DNA of 60,445 nucleotides from Gammaproteobacteria bacterium (GTDB lineage Bacteria; Pseudomonadota; Gammaproteobacteria; Pseudomonadales; Halieaceae). How positions within the stretch are numbered: the stretch's first letter is position 1; each line of letters opens with the position of its first letter. Made by a program: the position numbers and the translations under genes. This document shows positions 26,059 through 35,007 of the stretch, in pieces. The notes below the pieces were generated by a model. The model was given only the letters and a program-made list of their open reading frames with translations, searched no databases and was not told the DNA's origin. The stretch covers positions 1 through 60,445 of the forward strand of contig JAIBDN010000008.1 in NCBI GenBank assembly GCA_024686215.1. Reading direction: 5' to 3'.

Positions 26059-27468
26059 TTAAAGTGGCTTAATAAAGCGTGATTCGGAAAGCACCTGCAG
26101 GGATGGCATGTCTGTTGCCACGGCGCGAAAATCCAACTCAGAACTGGGTTTTTCCAGGGCTTCTGGACGAGCGCGGACGCGTATATTGATAGTGCGAATT
26201 TCACCACCATTTAGCGTGTGCATAATCTCGCCAATGATGGTGGCGCCCTCTATACCTGAAATGCTGATGGCAAACTCATGCATATTGGTGTCCATGTTCA
26301 CCAGTTGCAGAGTATAGATATTGTCAATTGCGCCACTGTCTGTGGTGACATAGAGCTGATTGCGATCGCGAATAATAGTGAGCTCCAGAGGAATACGCGA
26401 CAGCATATTATACGAGAACACGCCTACCATCAGCAGCAACACGACGACATAGCCGATAATCCGGGGGCGCAGCCAGTGCGTGGTGCCGCCCTCCAGCTGG
26501 TGCTCGCTGGTGTAGCGGATCAGGCCACGGGGGTATTCCATTTTGTCCATCACCGAATCGCAGGCGTCCACACACAGGGCACAGCCTATGCACTCATATT
26601 GCAGGCCATTGCGGATGTCGATTCCCGTGGGGCATACCTGAACGCACAGTTCACAGTCTACGCACTCGCCCAGCCCCAACTCCGCAGGGACGGCGTCGCG
26701 CTTGCGTGATCCCCTGGGGTCTCCACGTTTTTTGTCGTAGGACACGATCAAGGTATCCTGATCGAACATCACGGACTGGAAGCGCGCGTAGGGGCACATG
26801 TACATGCACACTTGCTCGCGCAACCAGCCGGCGTTGATGTAGGTCGCTACGGTAAAGAAAATAATCCAGAACAAGGCCCAGCCCGAGACTTCAAAAGACG
26901 TAAGCGCAAACAGTAGATCCTTGATCGGGTAAAAATAACCGACAAAGGTAAATCCGGTGACAAAGCCAACGAATAACCAGGAACCGTGCTTGCCGACTTT
27001 TCTTGCCAACTTTTCAATAGACCATTGCGCCTTGTCCAACTTGATACGCTGGTTGCGGCTGCCCTCGGTTTTCTGTTCCAGCCACATGAAAATACTGGTC
27101 CATACCGTTTGTGGGCAAGTGTAACCACACCAGATACGGCCGGCGAAGGTGGTGACAGCGAACAGCGCAAATGCTGAAATAATCAACAAAAAAGCCAGCA
27201 TGGGGAAGTCCTGCGGCCAGAACGTCAGACCCAGGATATGGAATTTACGTGCGGGTAAATCAAACAACACAGCCTGCTGACCAGCCAAGCTAAACCAGGG
27301 TACTAGCAAGTAGCCCAGCAGTAAGGGCCAACCGGTGTACAGGCGTAAACGCTGGAAATATCCCTCGATTTTACGGGTGTAAATTTTCTCCCGACGCTGG
27401 TAGAGGTCTATCTCGCCGACCTCGGAAGGCGCGACTTCCTGAAGGTCAATCAGATCCTGGTCAGCCAT
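26059..27468 (-). CDS. ccoG: cbb3 oxidase accessory protein CcoG (4Fe-4S)
   Basis: A 469-residue membrane protein with about five helices, a polyferredoxin-like part and a C-terminal periplasmic Ig-like domain. Two [4Fe-4S] ferredoxin motifs are visible near 255-300: CVDCELCVQVCPTG and CIGCALCVDACDS; further CxxxC pairs occur in GYTCPQTVW and CMYMCPYARF. CcoG reduces Cu(II) to Cu(I) for delivery to the oxidase. It is the first gene of ccoG-ccoH-ccoI-ccoS, and a terminator hairpin separates it from ccoP upstream. Confidence 0.95.
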   Translation of the reverse strand: MADQDLIDLQEVAPSEVGEIDLYQRREKIYTRKIEGYFQRLRLYTGWPLLLGYLLVPWFSLAGQQAVLFDLPARKFHILGLTFWPQDFPMLAFLLIISAFALFAVTTFAGRIWCGYTCPQTVWTSIFMWLEQKTEGSRNQRIKLDKAQWSIEKLARKVGKHGSWLFVGFVTGFTFVGYFYPIKDLLFALTSFEVSGWALFWIIFFTVATYINAGWLREQVCMYMCPYARFQSVMFDQDTLIVSYDKKRGDPRGSRKRDAVPAELGLGECVDCELCVQVCPTGIDIRNGLQYECIGCALCVDACDSVMDKMEYPRGLIRYTSEHQLEGGTTHWLRPRIIGYVVVLLLMVGVFSYNMLSRIPLELTIIRDRNQLYVTTDSGAIDNIYTLQLVNMDTNMHEFAISISGIEGATIIGEIMHTLNGGEIRTINIRVRARPEALEKPSSELDFRAVATDMPSLQVLSESRFIKPL

Positions 27469-27491
27469 GATCCTGTCCCGTGGGAATAAGG

Positions 27492-27530
27492 TAAAACGAA
27501 AGGGCGGGGCCTCCCTCCATGGAGGCCCGC
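27492..27530 (-). terminator. Rho-independent terminator after ccoNOQP
   Basis: On the minus strand a GC-rich stem, GCGGGCCTCC paired with GGAGGCCCCGC with one bulged base and a 6-base loop, is followed by CCTTTCGTTTT. It starts 21 bases past the ccoP stop and ends about 24 bases before the ccoG start, so it should separate ccoNOQP from ccoGHIS or attenuate readthrough. Confidence 0.85.
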
Positions 27531-27550
27531 AGGTTTCTAAGCTTACGGAT

Positions 27551-28429
27551 CTATTGGCTCAAACCGTAAACATAGGCGGTGAGAATATGAATTTTGTCCT
27601 CGCCCAGCATATTCTCAAGGGCAGGCATCACCCCGTTGCGCCCGGCGCGAATGCTGTGGCTGACCTGCTCAGGGTTGCCACCATATAGCCAGATGCCGTT
27701 CTTCAGGTTTGGTGCACCCAGCGCAGGGTTACCGGTGGCATCGGCACCGTGACAGGCAACGCAATAGGTCTGGTATACCGTTTCACCCGCTGCGGCGTGC
27801 TCATCATTGGTGCTGCGCCCATTAATAGACATTACATACGCAGTGACGTCTTCAACGCCCTTGTCGCCAATGATAGTGCCCCAGGCCGGCATTGCGGCCT
27901 GACGGCCTTTGGTAATTGAGTGCTTGATAGCATCCGGAGTTCCGCCGAATATCCAGTCACCATCGGTCAGGTTGGGGAAGCCATAACTGCCCTTGGCATC
28001 CGCGCCGTGGCACTGTGCGCAGTTGTTGGAGAACATGCGTGTACCCATTTTACGGACCGCCGGATCGACGGCAATTTCCTCAATGGGCAGGGCCATGTAG
28101 CGGTCACGCATGGCGCGAAATTTCTCATCGGCGGCGGCCACCTTTCGATCGTGCTGGTCTATCTGGGTCCAGCCCAGAACACCGGGGAAATTGCCCATGC
28201 CCGGGTAAAGGATCAGGTAACCCACACCCCATACAATGGTGAGTACAAACATATAAAACCACCAGGCCGGTAGTGGGTTGTCCAACTCTTGAATTCCATC
28301 GTATTCGTGGCCGGTAGTGTTGTCTGTGGCCCGCTTCTCGCCCTTGCGGTTGGCAAACAGGATCCAGGTAATCCCCACGAAAGTGATAGACGTGAGAATA
28401 ATAATCCACATACTCCAGAAACTAGCCAT
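27551..28429 (-). CDS. ccoP: cbb3-type cytochrome c oxidase subunit III (CcoP)
   Basis: A 292-residue diheme cytochrome c subunit that passes electrons to CcoN. Two N-terminal membrane helices (about 5-25 and 55-77, the second with LPAWWFYMFVLTIVWG) precede two heme-binding motifs, CAQCH near 138-142 and CVACH near 224-228, each followed by a methionine ligand region. Length is normal. The start overlaps the ccoQ end by 8 bases. It is the last gene of ccoNOQP, followed by a strong terminator. Confidence 0.96.
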   Translation of the reverse strand: MASFWSMWIIILTSITFVGITWILFANRKGEKRATDNTTGHEYDGIQELDNPLPAWWFYMFVLTIVWGVGYLILYPGMGNFPGVLGWTQIDQHDRKVAAADEKFRAMRDRYMALPIEEIAVDPAVRKMGTRMFSNNCAQCHGADAKGSYGFPNLTDGDWIFGGTPDAIKHSITKGRQAAMPAWGTIIGDKGVEDVTAYVMSINGRSTNDEHAAAGETVYQTYCVACHGADATGNPALGAPNLKNGIWLYGGNPEQVSHSIRAGRNGVMPALENMLGEDKIHILTAYVYGLSQ

Positions 28430-28601
28430 TCTTTACTTCCTCCTGAATGGTGCGTTGATTCAGCTCTTCATCTGCAAATGGCAGGTTCGCAGCTTCATCA
28501 AAAGTTTTTTTTCGTTTGCTGCTATAGGCCCAGAAACACATGCCGATGAAGGTGATCATCAGGAACAGGGTGCTGAGACCTCTCAGGTCGTTAATATCCA
28601 T
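28422..28601 (-). CDS. ccoQ: cbb3-type oxidase subunit IV (CcoQ)
   Basis: A 59-residue gene found by reading the gap between ccoO and ccoP. It starts with MDINDLRGLSTLFLM and has one membrane helix (about 8-26, ending in MCFWAYSSKRKK), then a short acidic tail. This is the FixQ/CcoQ pattern: one helix, FxGMxxWAY and a basic patch. CcoQ stabilises the oxidase complex. It begins 9 bases after the ccoO stop and overlaps ccoP by 8 bases, giving the canonical NOQP order. Confidence 0.93.
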   Translation of the reverse strand: MDINDLRGLSTLFLMITFIGMCFWAYSSKRKKTFDEAANLPFADEELNQRTIQEEVKNG

Positions 28602-28610
28602 AATCGTTAC

Positions 28611-29219
28611 CTAGCGCTTGGATTGCAGCAGGATGCCCAATTGTTGCAGGTAGGCAACCAGGGCGTCGATTTCTTTCTTGCCAGTCACTGCAGGACCAGC
28701 ACCGGCGATGTCGTCATCGGTGTAGGGCACGCCAACCATGCGCAGTCGGGCCATCTTGGTGCCGGTGATATTGGCCTTGATTTCATTCTCGAACAACCAC
28801 GGGAAAGCCGGCATGTTTGACTCGGGCACCACGTCTCGCGGGTTGTACAGGTGTGCACGGTGCCAGTCGTCGCTGTAACGCTTACCTACGCGTGCCAGAT
28901 CCGGTCCGGTGCGCTTCGAACCCCAGAGAAATGGGTGGTTATAAACAGATTCACCGGCTACCGAGTAATGTCCATAGCGTTCTGTCTCGGCACGCAGTGG
29001 GCGAATCATTTGTGAGTGACAGGTATTACAGCCCTCACGGATGTAGATGTCACGGCCCTCCAGTTCTAGTGCCGGTAGCGGCATGAGTCCGGCTATGGGC
29101 TCGTTGGTTTCCTTGTCAAACATCAGCGGAACCAGTTCTACCAGTGTTCCGAAACTCAGCGCGACAATGGTCAGTATAATCATCAGGCCAACATTCTTTT
29201 CAACCACATCATGTTTCAT
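28611..29219 (-). CDS. ccoO: cbb3-type cytochrome c oxidase subunit II (CcoO)
   Basis: A 202-residue monoheme cytochrome c subunit. One N-terminal helix (about 12-32) is followed by the heme motif [11 protein letters not shown] (about 60-70) and the family segments [18 protein letters not shown] and [17 protein letters not shown], the last with the likely axial methionine. It accepts electrons from CcoP or soluble cytochromes. It lies 10 bases after ccoN. Confidence 0.96.
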   Translation of the reverse strand: MKHDVVEKNVGLMIILTIVALSFGTLVELVPLMFDKETNEPIAGLMPLPALELEGRDIYIREGCNTCHSQMIRPLRAETERYGHYSVAGESVYNHPFLWGSKRTGPDLARVGKRYSDDWHRAHLYNPRDVVPESNMPAFPWLFENEIKANITGTKMARLRMVGVPYTDDDIAGAGPAVTGKKEIDALVAYLQQLGILLQSKR

Positions 29220-29229
29220 GTTCCGCTCC

Positions 29230-30669
29230 TTATGCCGCGCTGGCTGCAGCCGGGGCCGGTTGCGACACTACGTCGCTCCGGCTGGTCATATACAGGTTGT
29301 AGGCCATTATCAGCATGCCGGAAAAGAAGATAGCGCCACCGATGACCCGTACCACGTAACCCGCGTAACTGGCCTCTAACGACTCGACGAAACTGTAGGT
29401 CAGGGTGCCGTCCTGGTTATAGGCGCGCCACATCAGGCCCTGCAGAATGCCGTTGACCCACATGGAGGCGATATACAACACGGTGCCTATAGTGGCCATC
29501 CAGAAGTGGGTGTTAATCAGATCTGTACTGTACATTCGCTCCTTGCCGAAAAGGATGGGTATCAGGTGATACAGGCAACCGATGCTAATCATTGCCACCC
29601 AGCCCAGTGCGCCGGAGTGCACGTGACCGATGGTCCAGTCGGTGTAGTGAGACAGTGCGTTAACTGTTTTGATCGCCATCATTGGCCCTTCAAAGGTAGA
29701 CATGCCGTAGAACGACAGACTGACCACCATGAAGCGCAGGATAGGGTCAGTGCGCAATTTATGCCAGGCACCAGACAGGGTCATCATGCCGTTGATCATG
29801 CCGCCCCAGGAGGGTGCCAGCAAAATAATAGACATGACCATGCCCAGGCTCTGGGCCCAGTCGGGCAGGGCTGTGTAGTGCAGGTGATGAGGGCCTGCCC
29901 AGATGTAAACCGCTACCAGTGCCCAGAAGTGCACGATACTCAAACGATAGGAATAAACCGGGCGTTCCGCCTGCTTGGGTACAAAGTAATACATCATGCC
30001 GAGGAAGCCGGCAGTGAGGAAGAAGCCCACCGCGTTGTGTCCATACCACCACTGCACCATGGCGTCCACGGTGCCGGCGTAGATAGAGTAGGACTTGGTC
30101 ATGGAGACCGGTATCGCCAGGCTGTTGATGATGTGCAGAATCGCTACTGCCAGGATAAATGCGCCCAGGAACCAATTGGCCACATAGATGTGGCTGGTTT
30201 TACGCTTCATGATGGTGCCGAAGAATACGATCGCATACAGAATCCAAACCACGGCGATCAGTATATCGATAGGCCACTCGAGCTCGGCGTATTCTTTGGA
30301 GCTGGTCATGCCTAAGGGCAGGGTCACGGCCGCCGCTACAATGACCAGTTGCCAGCCCCAGAAGGTAATGGCAGCCAGCTTGTCAGAAACCAAGCGCGTC
30401 TGGCAGGTGCGCTGGACAATATAGTAGGAGGTGCAAAACAGGGCGCAACCGCCAAAGGCGAAAATCACTGCGTTGGTGTGCAACGGACGCAAGCGACCAA
30501 AATGTAAGTAGGGGAGGTCGAAGTTCAATGCGGGCCACGCTAACTGGGCGGCGATAAGTACTCCCACCAGCATCCCGACGATGCCCCACACTACCGTCAT
30601 CACAGCGAACTGGCGCACCACCTTGTAGTTGTATGTGGGGTGTTCCAGTGCAGAGTTTAGCTCGCTCAT
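29230..30669 (-). CDS. ccoN: cbb3-type cytochrome c oxidase subunit I (CcoN)
   Basis: The 479-residue catalytic heme-copper subunit with about 12 membrane helices. Heme and CuB ligands are visible: the low-spin heme histidine in [13 protein letters not shown], the CuB histidine in [11 protein letters not shown] with the cross-linked tyrosine region, the [11 protein letters not shown] pair, and heme histidines in [12 protein letters not shown]-type oxidases reduce O2 to water at low oxygen with high affinity. It opens the ccoNOQP set, 55 bases after a Yip1-family gene; I see no Anr box in that 55-base gap, so transcription may start upstream of the Yip1 gene. Confidence 0.97.
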   Translation of the reverse strand: MSELNSALEHPTYNYKVVRQFAVMTVVWGIVGMLVGVLIAAQLAWPALNFDLPYLHFGRLRPLHTNAVIFAFGGCALFCTSYYIVQRTCQTRLVSDKLAAITFWGWQLVIVAAAVTLPLGMTSSKEYAELEWPIDILIAVVWILYAIVFFGTIMKRKTSHIYVANWFLGAFILAVAILHIINSLAIPVSMTKSYSIYAGTVDAMVQWWYGHNAVGFFLTAGFLGMMYYFVPKQAERPVYSYRLSIVHFWALVAVYIWAGPHHLHYTALPDWAQSLGMVMSIILLAPSWGGMINGMMTLSGAWHKLRTDPILRFMVVSLSFYGMSTFEGPMMAIKTVNALSHYTDWTIGHVHSGALGWVAMISIGCLYHLIPILFGKERMYSTDLINTHFWMATIGTVLYIASMWVNGILQGLMWRAYNQDGTLTYSFVESLEASYAGYVVRVIGGAIFFSGMLIMAYNLYMTSRSDVVSQPAPAAASAA

Positions 30670-30724
30670 GGTTCAGTTCCAGTCAAAAATTACGATACGA
30701 TAAATTCTAGTATTTTGGTGTTGC

Positions 30725-31327
30725 TTAATCTGTGAACGCCGGCGCAGCGCCGAAGTCCCATAAAATCACCGACCCCACCATCAGGCAAATCAGGATTACC
30801 ATCGCGACTCCCATGACTGCACTGGAGAATAGAAAGCCGCGCTCCTCCGGAATATTCATGACAATGGGAATGCCCAGGTACATCAGATACACAGCCCAGC
30901 AGACAGCGGCGACGCCCACCAGCATATCCAGCCAGAGCACCGGGTAAAAACCAACCAGCCCTGCGAGGAACAGCGGTGTTGCAGCAAGACCGGCAATGAC
31001 AATACCGCGACTCACTGTGGACTGGGCACCGTAGGTATCAGACATCCAGTGAATGAAAAAGCCAATGATGCTAACGCAGACAACCATGGTGAGGTAAAAC
31101 AGAATACAGATCTGGCGCGCACTGGCCTCGGTTAACTTGATGGTTTCACCGTGCTCACCGACAGTCCAGCCCACCTGGGTAGTGCCGTAGTACCAGGCCA
31201 CGGCAGGTAGTATGGCGAGAAACCAGGGATATAGCACGAGGGTCTTAAAAGAGCTGTCCGGTAGTCCGGCCACGGTTTTCCATTGTGCGTTGGGCCTGGT
31301 CAATAAGCCGAAGGTATGTTGAATCAT
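30725..31327 (-). CDS. Yip1-family (DUF1282) inner-membrane protein
   Basis: A 200-residue protein with five probable membrane helices. The opening residues, with LLTRPNAQWKTVAGLP, and the central conserved W..YG and HWMSDTYGAQ segments match the bacterial Yip1/DUF1282 family. Its function is unknown; eukaryotic Yip1 proteins act in membrane traffic. Here it is the first gene after an Anr-type class II promoter and directly precedes ccoN on the same strand, so it is probably co-expressed with the oxidase under low oxygen. That co-transcription is inferred from spacing. Confidence 0.85.
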   Translation of the reverse strand: MIQHTFGLLTRPNAQWKTVAGLPDSSFKTLVLYPWFLAILPAVAWYYGTTQVGWTVGEHGETIKLTEASARQICILFYLTMVVCVSIIGFFIHWMSDTYGAQSTVSRGIVIAGLAATPLFLAGLVGFYPVLWLDMLVGVAAVCWAVYLMYLGIPIVMNIPEERGFLFSSAVMGVAMVILICLMVGSVILWDFGAAPAFTD

Positions 31328-31372
31328 GTGCTGCTGCTCTCCCCAAAAGCTAGGTGCATTTTTATGCGGTGT

Positions 31373-31413
31373 ATTCTAGATCGTCTCGCGTTTACCTTCT
31401 TGACTTGAATCAA
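31373..31413 (-). promoter_or_regulatory. FNR/Anr box and -10 before the Yip1/ccoNOQP unit
   Basis: TTGAC-TTGA-ATCAA at 31400-31413 matches the FNR consensus TTGAT-N4-ATCAA at nine of ten positions. On the minus strand a -10 TAGAAT is at the complement of 31373-31378, 21 bases from the box, the spacing of a class II FNR-activated promoter centred near -41. The start of transcription would be near 31366. Confidence 0.8.
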
Positions 31414-31440
31414 GGCAGGCAGAAGCAAATTGAGCATTAT

Positions 31441-32199
31441 TTAAGCACTCAAGTTTGCCATCCTGCGTAAACTATCGACATCCAGTATCTCGATTTCTTT
31501 ATTATCGACCAACAGAATATCCATTTTCTGCATACGGCTGAATACTCTGCTGACGGTTTCCACGGTAAGGCCCAGGTAGTTGCCGATATCAACACGCGAC
31601 ATGGGCAGGCGAAACTGTGTGGAGCTTAGCTTGCGTCGGGCGTTGCGGGTAGAAATGCTCAGCATCAATGAAGCCACCCGTTCATCGGCGGAATTTTTGC
31701 TCAGCAGGGTAATCAGTTGTTGGTCCTCGGTGATCTCGCGGCTCATCAACTGGAAGAAATGCCGCTGCAGGTTGGGCATCAGGGTGCTTAATTTTTCCAG
31801 TGAGGTGAACGGAATTTCACAAACGGCTACAGTCTCGAGAGCCTTGGCAGAAGATGCGTGGGAGTTGTTACTGATGCCGTCCATACCTAGAATTTCGCCG
31901 GGGAAGTAAAAACCGGTGACTTGCTCGCGTCCGTCATCGGTGGTTTTGTAAGCCTTAAGGGTACCGGAGCGCACGGCATACACGGACTGGAAGTCATCCC
32001 CCTCGCGATACAGGTGCTGGCTCTTCTGCAGGGGCTTGCTGCGCTGGATAATATCGTCCAGCTGTTGAATGTCGTCACTCTCCAGAGCTAAAGGCAGACA
32101 GATACTGTTGAGACGGCAATTGCCACAGCTCACCTGGTATTCGTGGGTACAGGCCTTGAGTGCCGCGTTATCCCCGGTATCCGTTAGATGGATGGTCAT
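31441..32199 (-). CDS. anr: FNR/Anr-type oxygen-responsive transcription regulator
   Basis: A 252-residue CRP/FNR-family regulator. The oxygen-labile [4Fe-4S] ligands are in place: Cys25-x2-Cys28-x5-Cys34 and Cys127 in AVCEIPF. A cyclic-nucleotide-type beta roll spans about 50-140, then the dimer helix, and a helix-turn-helix with recognition residues VETVSRVFSR near 210. It activates genes without oxygen through TTGAT-N4-ATCAA sites; two such sites flank it, before hemN and before the Yip1/cco unit. SD GGA lies 8 bases before the ATG. Confidence 0.95.
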   Translation of the reverse strand: MTIHLTDTGDNAALKACTHEYQVSCGNCRLNSICLPLALESDDIQQLDDIIQRSKPLQKSQHLYREGDDFQSVYAVRSGTLKAYKTTDDGREQVTGFYFPGEILGMDGISNNSHASSAKALETVAVCEIPFTSLEKLSTLMPNLQRHFFQLMSREITEDQQLITLLSKNSADERVASLMLSISTRNARRKLSSTQFRLPMSRVDIGNYLGLTVETVSRVFSRMQKMDILLVDNKEIEILDVDSLRRMANLSA

Positions 32200-32272
32200 A
32201 GTAGTTTCCGCAGCGCCTAATCTGACCAGTATAAAACAATTTAGTCCCAGTCTGTAACCGGTTTTTTACGGC

Positions 32273-33709
32273 TCAAAGCGTGGCGGAAAATCGGGGTGCG
32301 GGTTGGTCACCCTGATGTGCGCCCAGGTAGGCGTCGAATGGCATGCAAATATTGCGCAAAAAGGGGCGTCCGCGCTCGGTAATGCGTATTTCTTTATCGC
32401 TTAATTCCAGCAAGCGATCATCTATCATAGGGCGCAATTGTTCGAACTCAGCCTGAAAGTGATGTTTGCAATCGATACCAAACTGATAACTGCACTCAGC
32501 CAGGTCAAGCTTTAGTTCTGAGATCAAGGTCATGATGACGTGACGGCGTAGCTTATCCTCGCGGGTGACTTTGCAGCCTCGATTGGTGGGGTTGCCACCG
32601 CTGTCAATTATCCGGTAATAATCCTGCAGATTACGCTCATTCTGCAGGTAATAATCGCCTATCTGGCTGATCGACGATACACCCAGTCCCAGTAAGTCAT
32701 CTGCCATGTGCAGGGAGTAGCCCTGAAAATTTCTCTGCAGGCGACCTTCATTCTGCGCCAGCGCCAACTCATCATCGGGCAGAACGTAGTGGTCCATGCC
32801 AATGTGCAGGTAACCCGCATCTTGCAGGGTGTGACTGATAATTTGTTGCAGCAGCAGTTTTTCCTCCGGTTCCGGCAAAGTCAGGCGGTCAATCGCGCGC
32901 TGACTGGAAAAGCGCTCGGGCAAATGCGCGTAGTTGTAGCAGGCAATGCGGTCCGGGCGCAGGGAAATAACCTTGCGCAGGGTCTCGTCCATGGTAAAAC
33001 GGTCCTGATGTGGCAGGCCATAGATCAGGTCAAAGCTCAGGGAGCGAAAGCCGTGGGCACGGATGCAATCCACCAGCGGTGCTACCTCATTGTAAGGCTG
33101 GATGCGATTGACAGATTTTTGCACCAGAGGATCAAAATCCTGTATGCCCAGGCTGATGCGGTTGAAGCCCACGCCTTTGAGCAGGGCAATGGTCGATGTG
33201 TCTACAGTGCGTGGGTCGATCTCGATGGAATACTCGCGATAGCCTTTATCCAATAATCGGAAATGACTGGCCAGCATGTGCATCAGCTCGGTGATTTCCG
33301 CGGTGTCCAGGTAGGTTGGTGTGCCGCCACCCCAATGCATCTGGGTAATCGGCCGACGACTGCCGACTATTTGCGATTGCAGGCTGATCTCGCGCTCCAG
33401 ATGCTGGAGATATTCCCGTGTTACGCCTTTTTCCCGGGTGACGATCTTATTGCATCCACAGTAATAACAAATGTCGTGGCAAAAAGGCAGGTGCAGGTAA
33501 AGTGACAGCGGCGCACGCTTGTGGTCGCCATCGTGGGACTGCCAATTCAGGTACTGGTCCAATGGAAAGTCTCCACGGAACTGCGGGGCAGTAGGATAAG
33601 AGGTATAGCGTGGCCCTGCGCAGGCGTATTTGGCTGCCAGCTCCATGTCCGCTTGGTGTTCGGGTGAAATAGTGGTGCTTGCTAACAGATCTGGGGGGAT
33701 GCTTGTCAT
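32273..33709 (-). CDS. hemN: Oxygen-independent coproporphyrinogen III oxidase
   Basis: A 478-residue radical SAM enzyme that decarboxylates coproporphyrinogen III without oxygen in heme synthesis. The [4Fe-4S] ligands are Cys77-x3-Cys81-x2-Cys84, followed by Cys86 as in HemN. GPRYTSYPTAPQF near 32-44 is the HemN signature, and MHWGGGTPTYL contributes to SAM binding. I choose ATG 33709: an Anr-type promoter predicts transcription from about 33734, so a start 12 codons upstream (33745) would not be on the message. Placement before anr matches pseudomonads and supplies heme for cbb3 at low oxygen. Confidence 0.94.
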   Translation of the reverse strand: MTSIPPDLLASTTISPEHQADMELAAKYACAGPRYTSYPTAPQFRGDFPLDQYLNWQSHDGDHKRAPLSLYLHLPFCHDICYYCGCNKIVTREKGVTREYLQHLEREISLQSQIVGSRRPITQMHWGGGTPTYLDTAEITELMHMLASHFRLLDKGYREYSIEIDPRTVDTSTIALLKGVGFNRISLGIQDFDPLVQKSVNRIQPYNEVAPLVDCIRAHGFRSLSFDLIYGLPHQDRFTMDETLRKVISLRPDRIACYNYAHLPERFSSQRAIDRLTLPEPEEKLLLQQIISHTLQDAGYLHIGMDHYVLPDDELALAQNEGRLQRNFQGYSLHMADDLLGLGVSSISQIGDYYLQNERNLQDYYRIIDSGGNPTNRGCKVTREDKLRRHVIMTLISELKLDLAECSYQFGIDCKHHFQAEFEQLRPMIDDRLLELSDKEIRITERGRPFLRNICMPFDAYLGAHQGDQPAPRFSATL

Positions 33710-33740
33710 GTTCCTACAGCTTATTAACTTACCAGAAAGC

Positions 33741-33782
33741 AACATAGCAAGATGGGCCGGAAGAGCGCTTGATCCAGGTCAA
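33741..33782 (-). promoter_or_regulatory. FNR/Anr box and -10 before hemN
   Basis: TTGAT-CCAG-GTCAA at 33769-33782 matches the FNR consensus at nine of ten positions. An extended -10 TGCTATGTT (hexamer complement of 33741-33746) follows 22 bases away on the minus strand, exact class II geometry. Predicted start near 33734. Confidence 0.8.
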
Positions 33783-33824
33783 ACAGCGTGCTGTAAGTAC
33801 CTGGATTTCTTGAGCATTCGTCCC

Positions 33825-34991
33825 TTAGCCCAGGCTGGCCACACTCTTTAACACCAGTCGTACCAATTCGGCCTGACGTGAAACGCCGGTTTTGGCGAAG
33901 ATGGATTTGAGCTGTGCCCGGGCAGTGTGCGGTGAGACCTGTTGCGTCTCAGATACTGCCGCCAGGCTAAGACCCCGGGCCAGTAGTATGGCCAGGTTGG
34001 CCTCGGCGGGAGTGAGCTCAAATAGCTCTCCCAGAATCTGCTGTGATGCGGATTCCCGCAAATCCGGGTCGCTGATAAAGACTGCGGCACAAGGGCTGGA
34101 CTGGCCCTCATTGCCTTGCGCAGCCGGGACCGGACGAATGACCAGACCAAGATCAGCACGGCCCGCCGATCGCGGCACGCGCAGGGCGCGCACTATGGCA
34201 GTGGTGCCTGCTTGCTGTGCCTTGATAATAGTGTCGAGGGCCTGTTGCAGCTCACGGTTGATATCGCGCCCATCAATATGCAGTTGCCGTCCATGCAGAC
34301 AAAGTCCATTGCCTTCTTCCAGCAGTGCCTTGGCCAGGGCGTTGGTGTTGAGCATACGACCCTGCTCGTCGAGGATAATGGTGGCAACTGACAGCTGGTC
34401 AACAGCGCCGGAGTAGACGTCCCGCTCGGAGGTCATGCGCTTGAGCCTGGCGTAGACTTCAATGGCGCGGCGCAGGTGCGGTGTTATTTTCTCCAGCAAT
34501 GCGCGCTCCTGTGGGCCGAACCGCTGCTCGGAGCGGCGCCGTGAAATACGCAGTCTTGCCAGCATGCCTCCCGGCTCCCGGGTGTCCACCCCAAGGATAC
34601 GAAATAAGTCGATCGGTTGCAGATAATGCTGATAGTAGTCCGAGGCCACCAATTCGGCATCCGGCAGAATGTCTTCCAGGGCGACAACCTCATCCAATGG
34701 CAGATTAATAAAAGGATCCAGAGCAAAAAATTGATCGCGGTAGGCGCTCGCCTCCCAATCACTGGGGTCTGCCAGTAAGCCCTGACCGCGTTGCACATGC
34801 GATTCGGGTCGCACGCAGTTGAGTATGGCTCCTCGATCATCGTCAGAGGGTGGGCGCAGTACCAGGGACACTACCTGGGCATCAAGAACCTCACGCAGCA
34901 GCGGCAGGGCACTTTGCCAGGGCTGTTCTTCCAGGGCCCCCTGGTATACAAGGCCCAGCAAATGGTCGTAATCCGCCTCGCCATTGGTCAT
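33825..34991 (-). CDS. LuxR-type helix-turn-helix regulator
   Basis: A 388-residue regulator. The last 60 residues form a LuxR/NarL DNA-binding domain: LTPAEANLAILLARGLSLAAVSE followed by the recognition region VSPHTARAQLKSIFAKTG and QAELVRLVL. The first 220 residues have no domain I can name; a middle part (about 190-290) with ATIILDEQGRMLNTNALAKALL is PAS-like. There is no receiver domain, so it is not a classical two-component regulator. It lies 16 bases after the DUF1631-GGDEF-EAL gene on the same strand, so the two may be co-transcribed, perhaps linking cyclic-di-GMP to gene control. Confidence 0.82.
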   Translation of the reverse strand: MTNGEADYDHLLGLVYQGALEEQPWQSALPLLREVLDAQVVSLVLRPPSDDDRGAILNCVRPESHVQRGQGLLADPSDWEASAYRDQFFALDPFINLPLDEVVALEDILPDAELVASDYYQHYLQPIDLFRILGVDTREPGGMLARLRISRRRSEQRFGPQERALLEKITPHLRRAIEVYARLKRMTSERDVYSGAVDQLSVATIILDEQGRMLNTNALAKALLEEGNGLCLHGRQLHIDGRDINRELQQALDTIIKAQQAGTTAIVRALRVPRSAGRADLGLVIRPVPAAQGNEGQSSPCAAVFISDPDLRESASQQILGELFELTPAEANLAILLARGLSLAAVSETQQVSPHTARAQLKSIFAKTGVSRQAELVRLVLKSVASLG

Positions 34992-35007
34992 AGTCGTCGG
35001 TTAAGTC

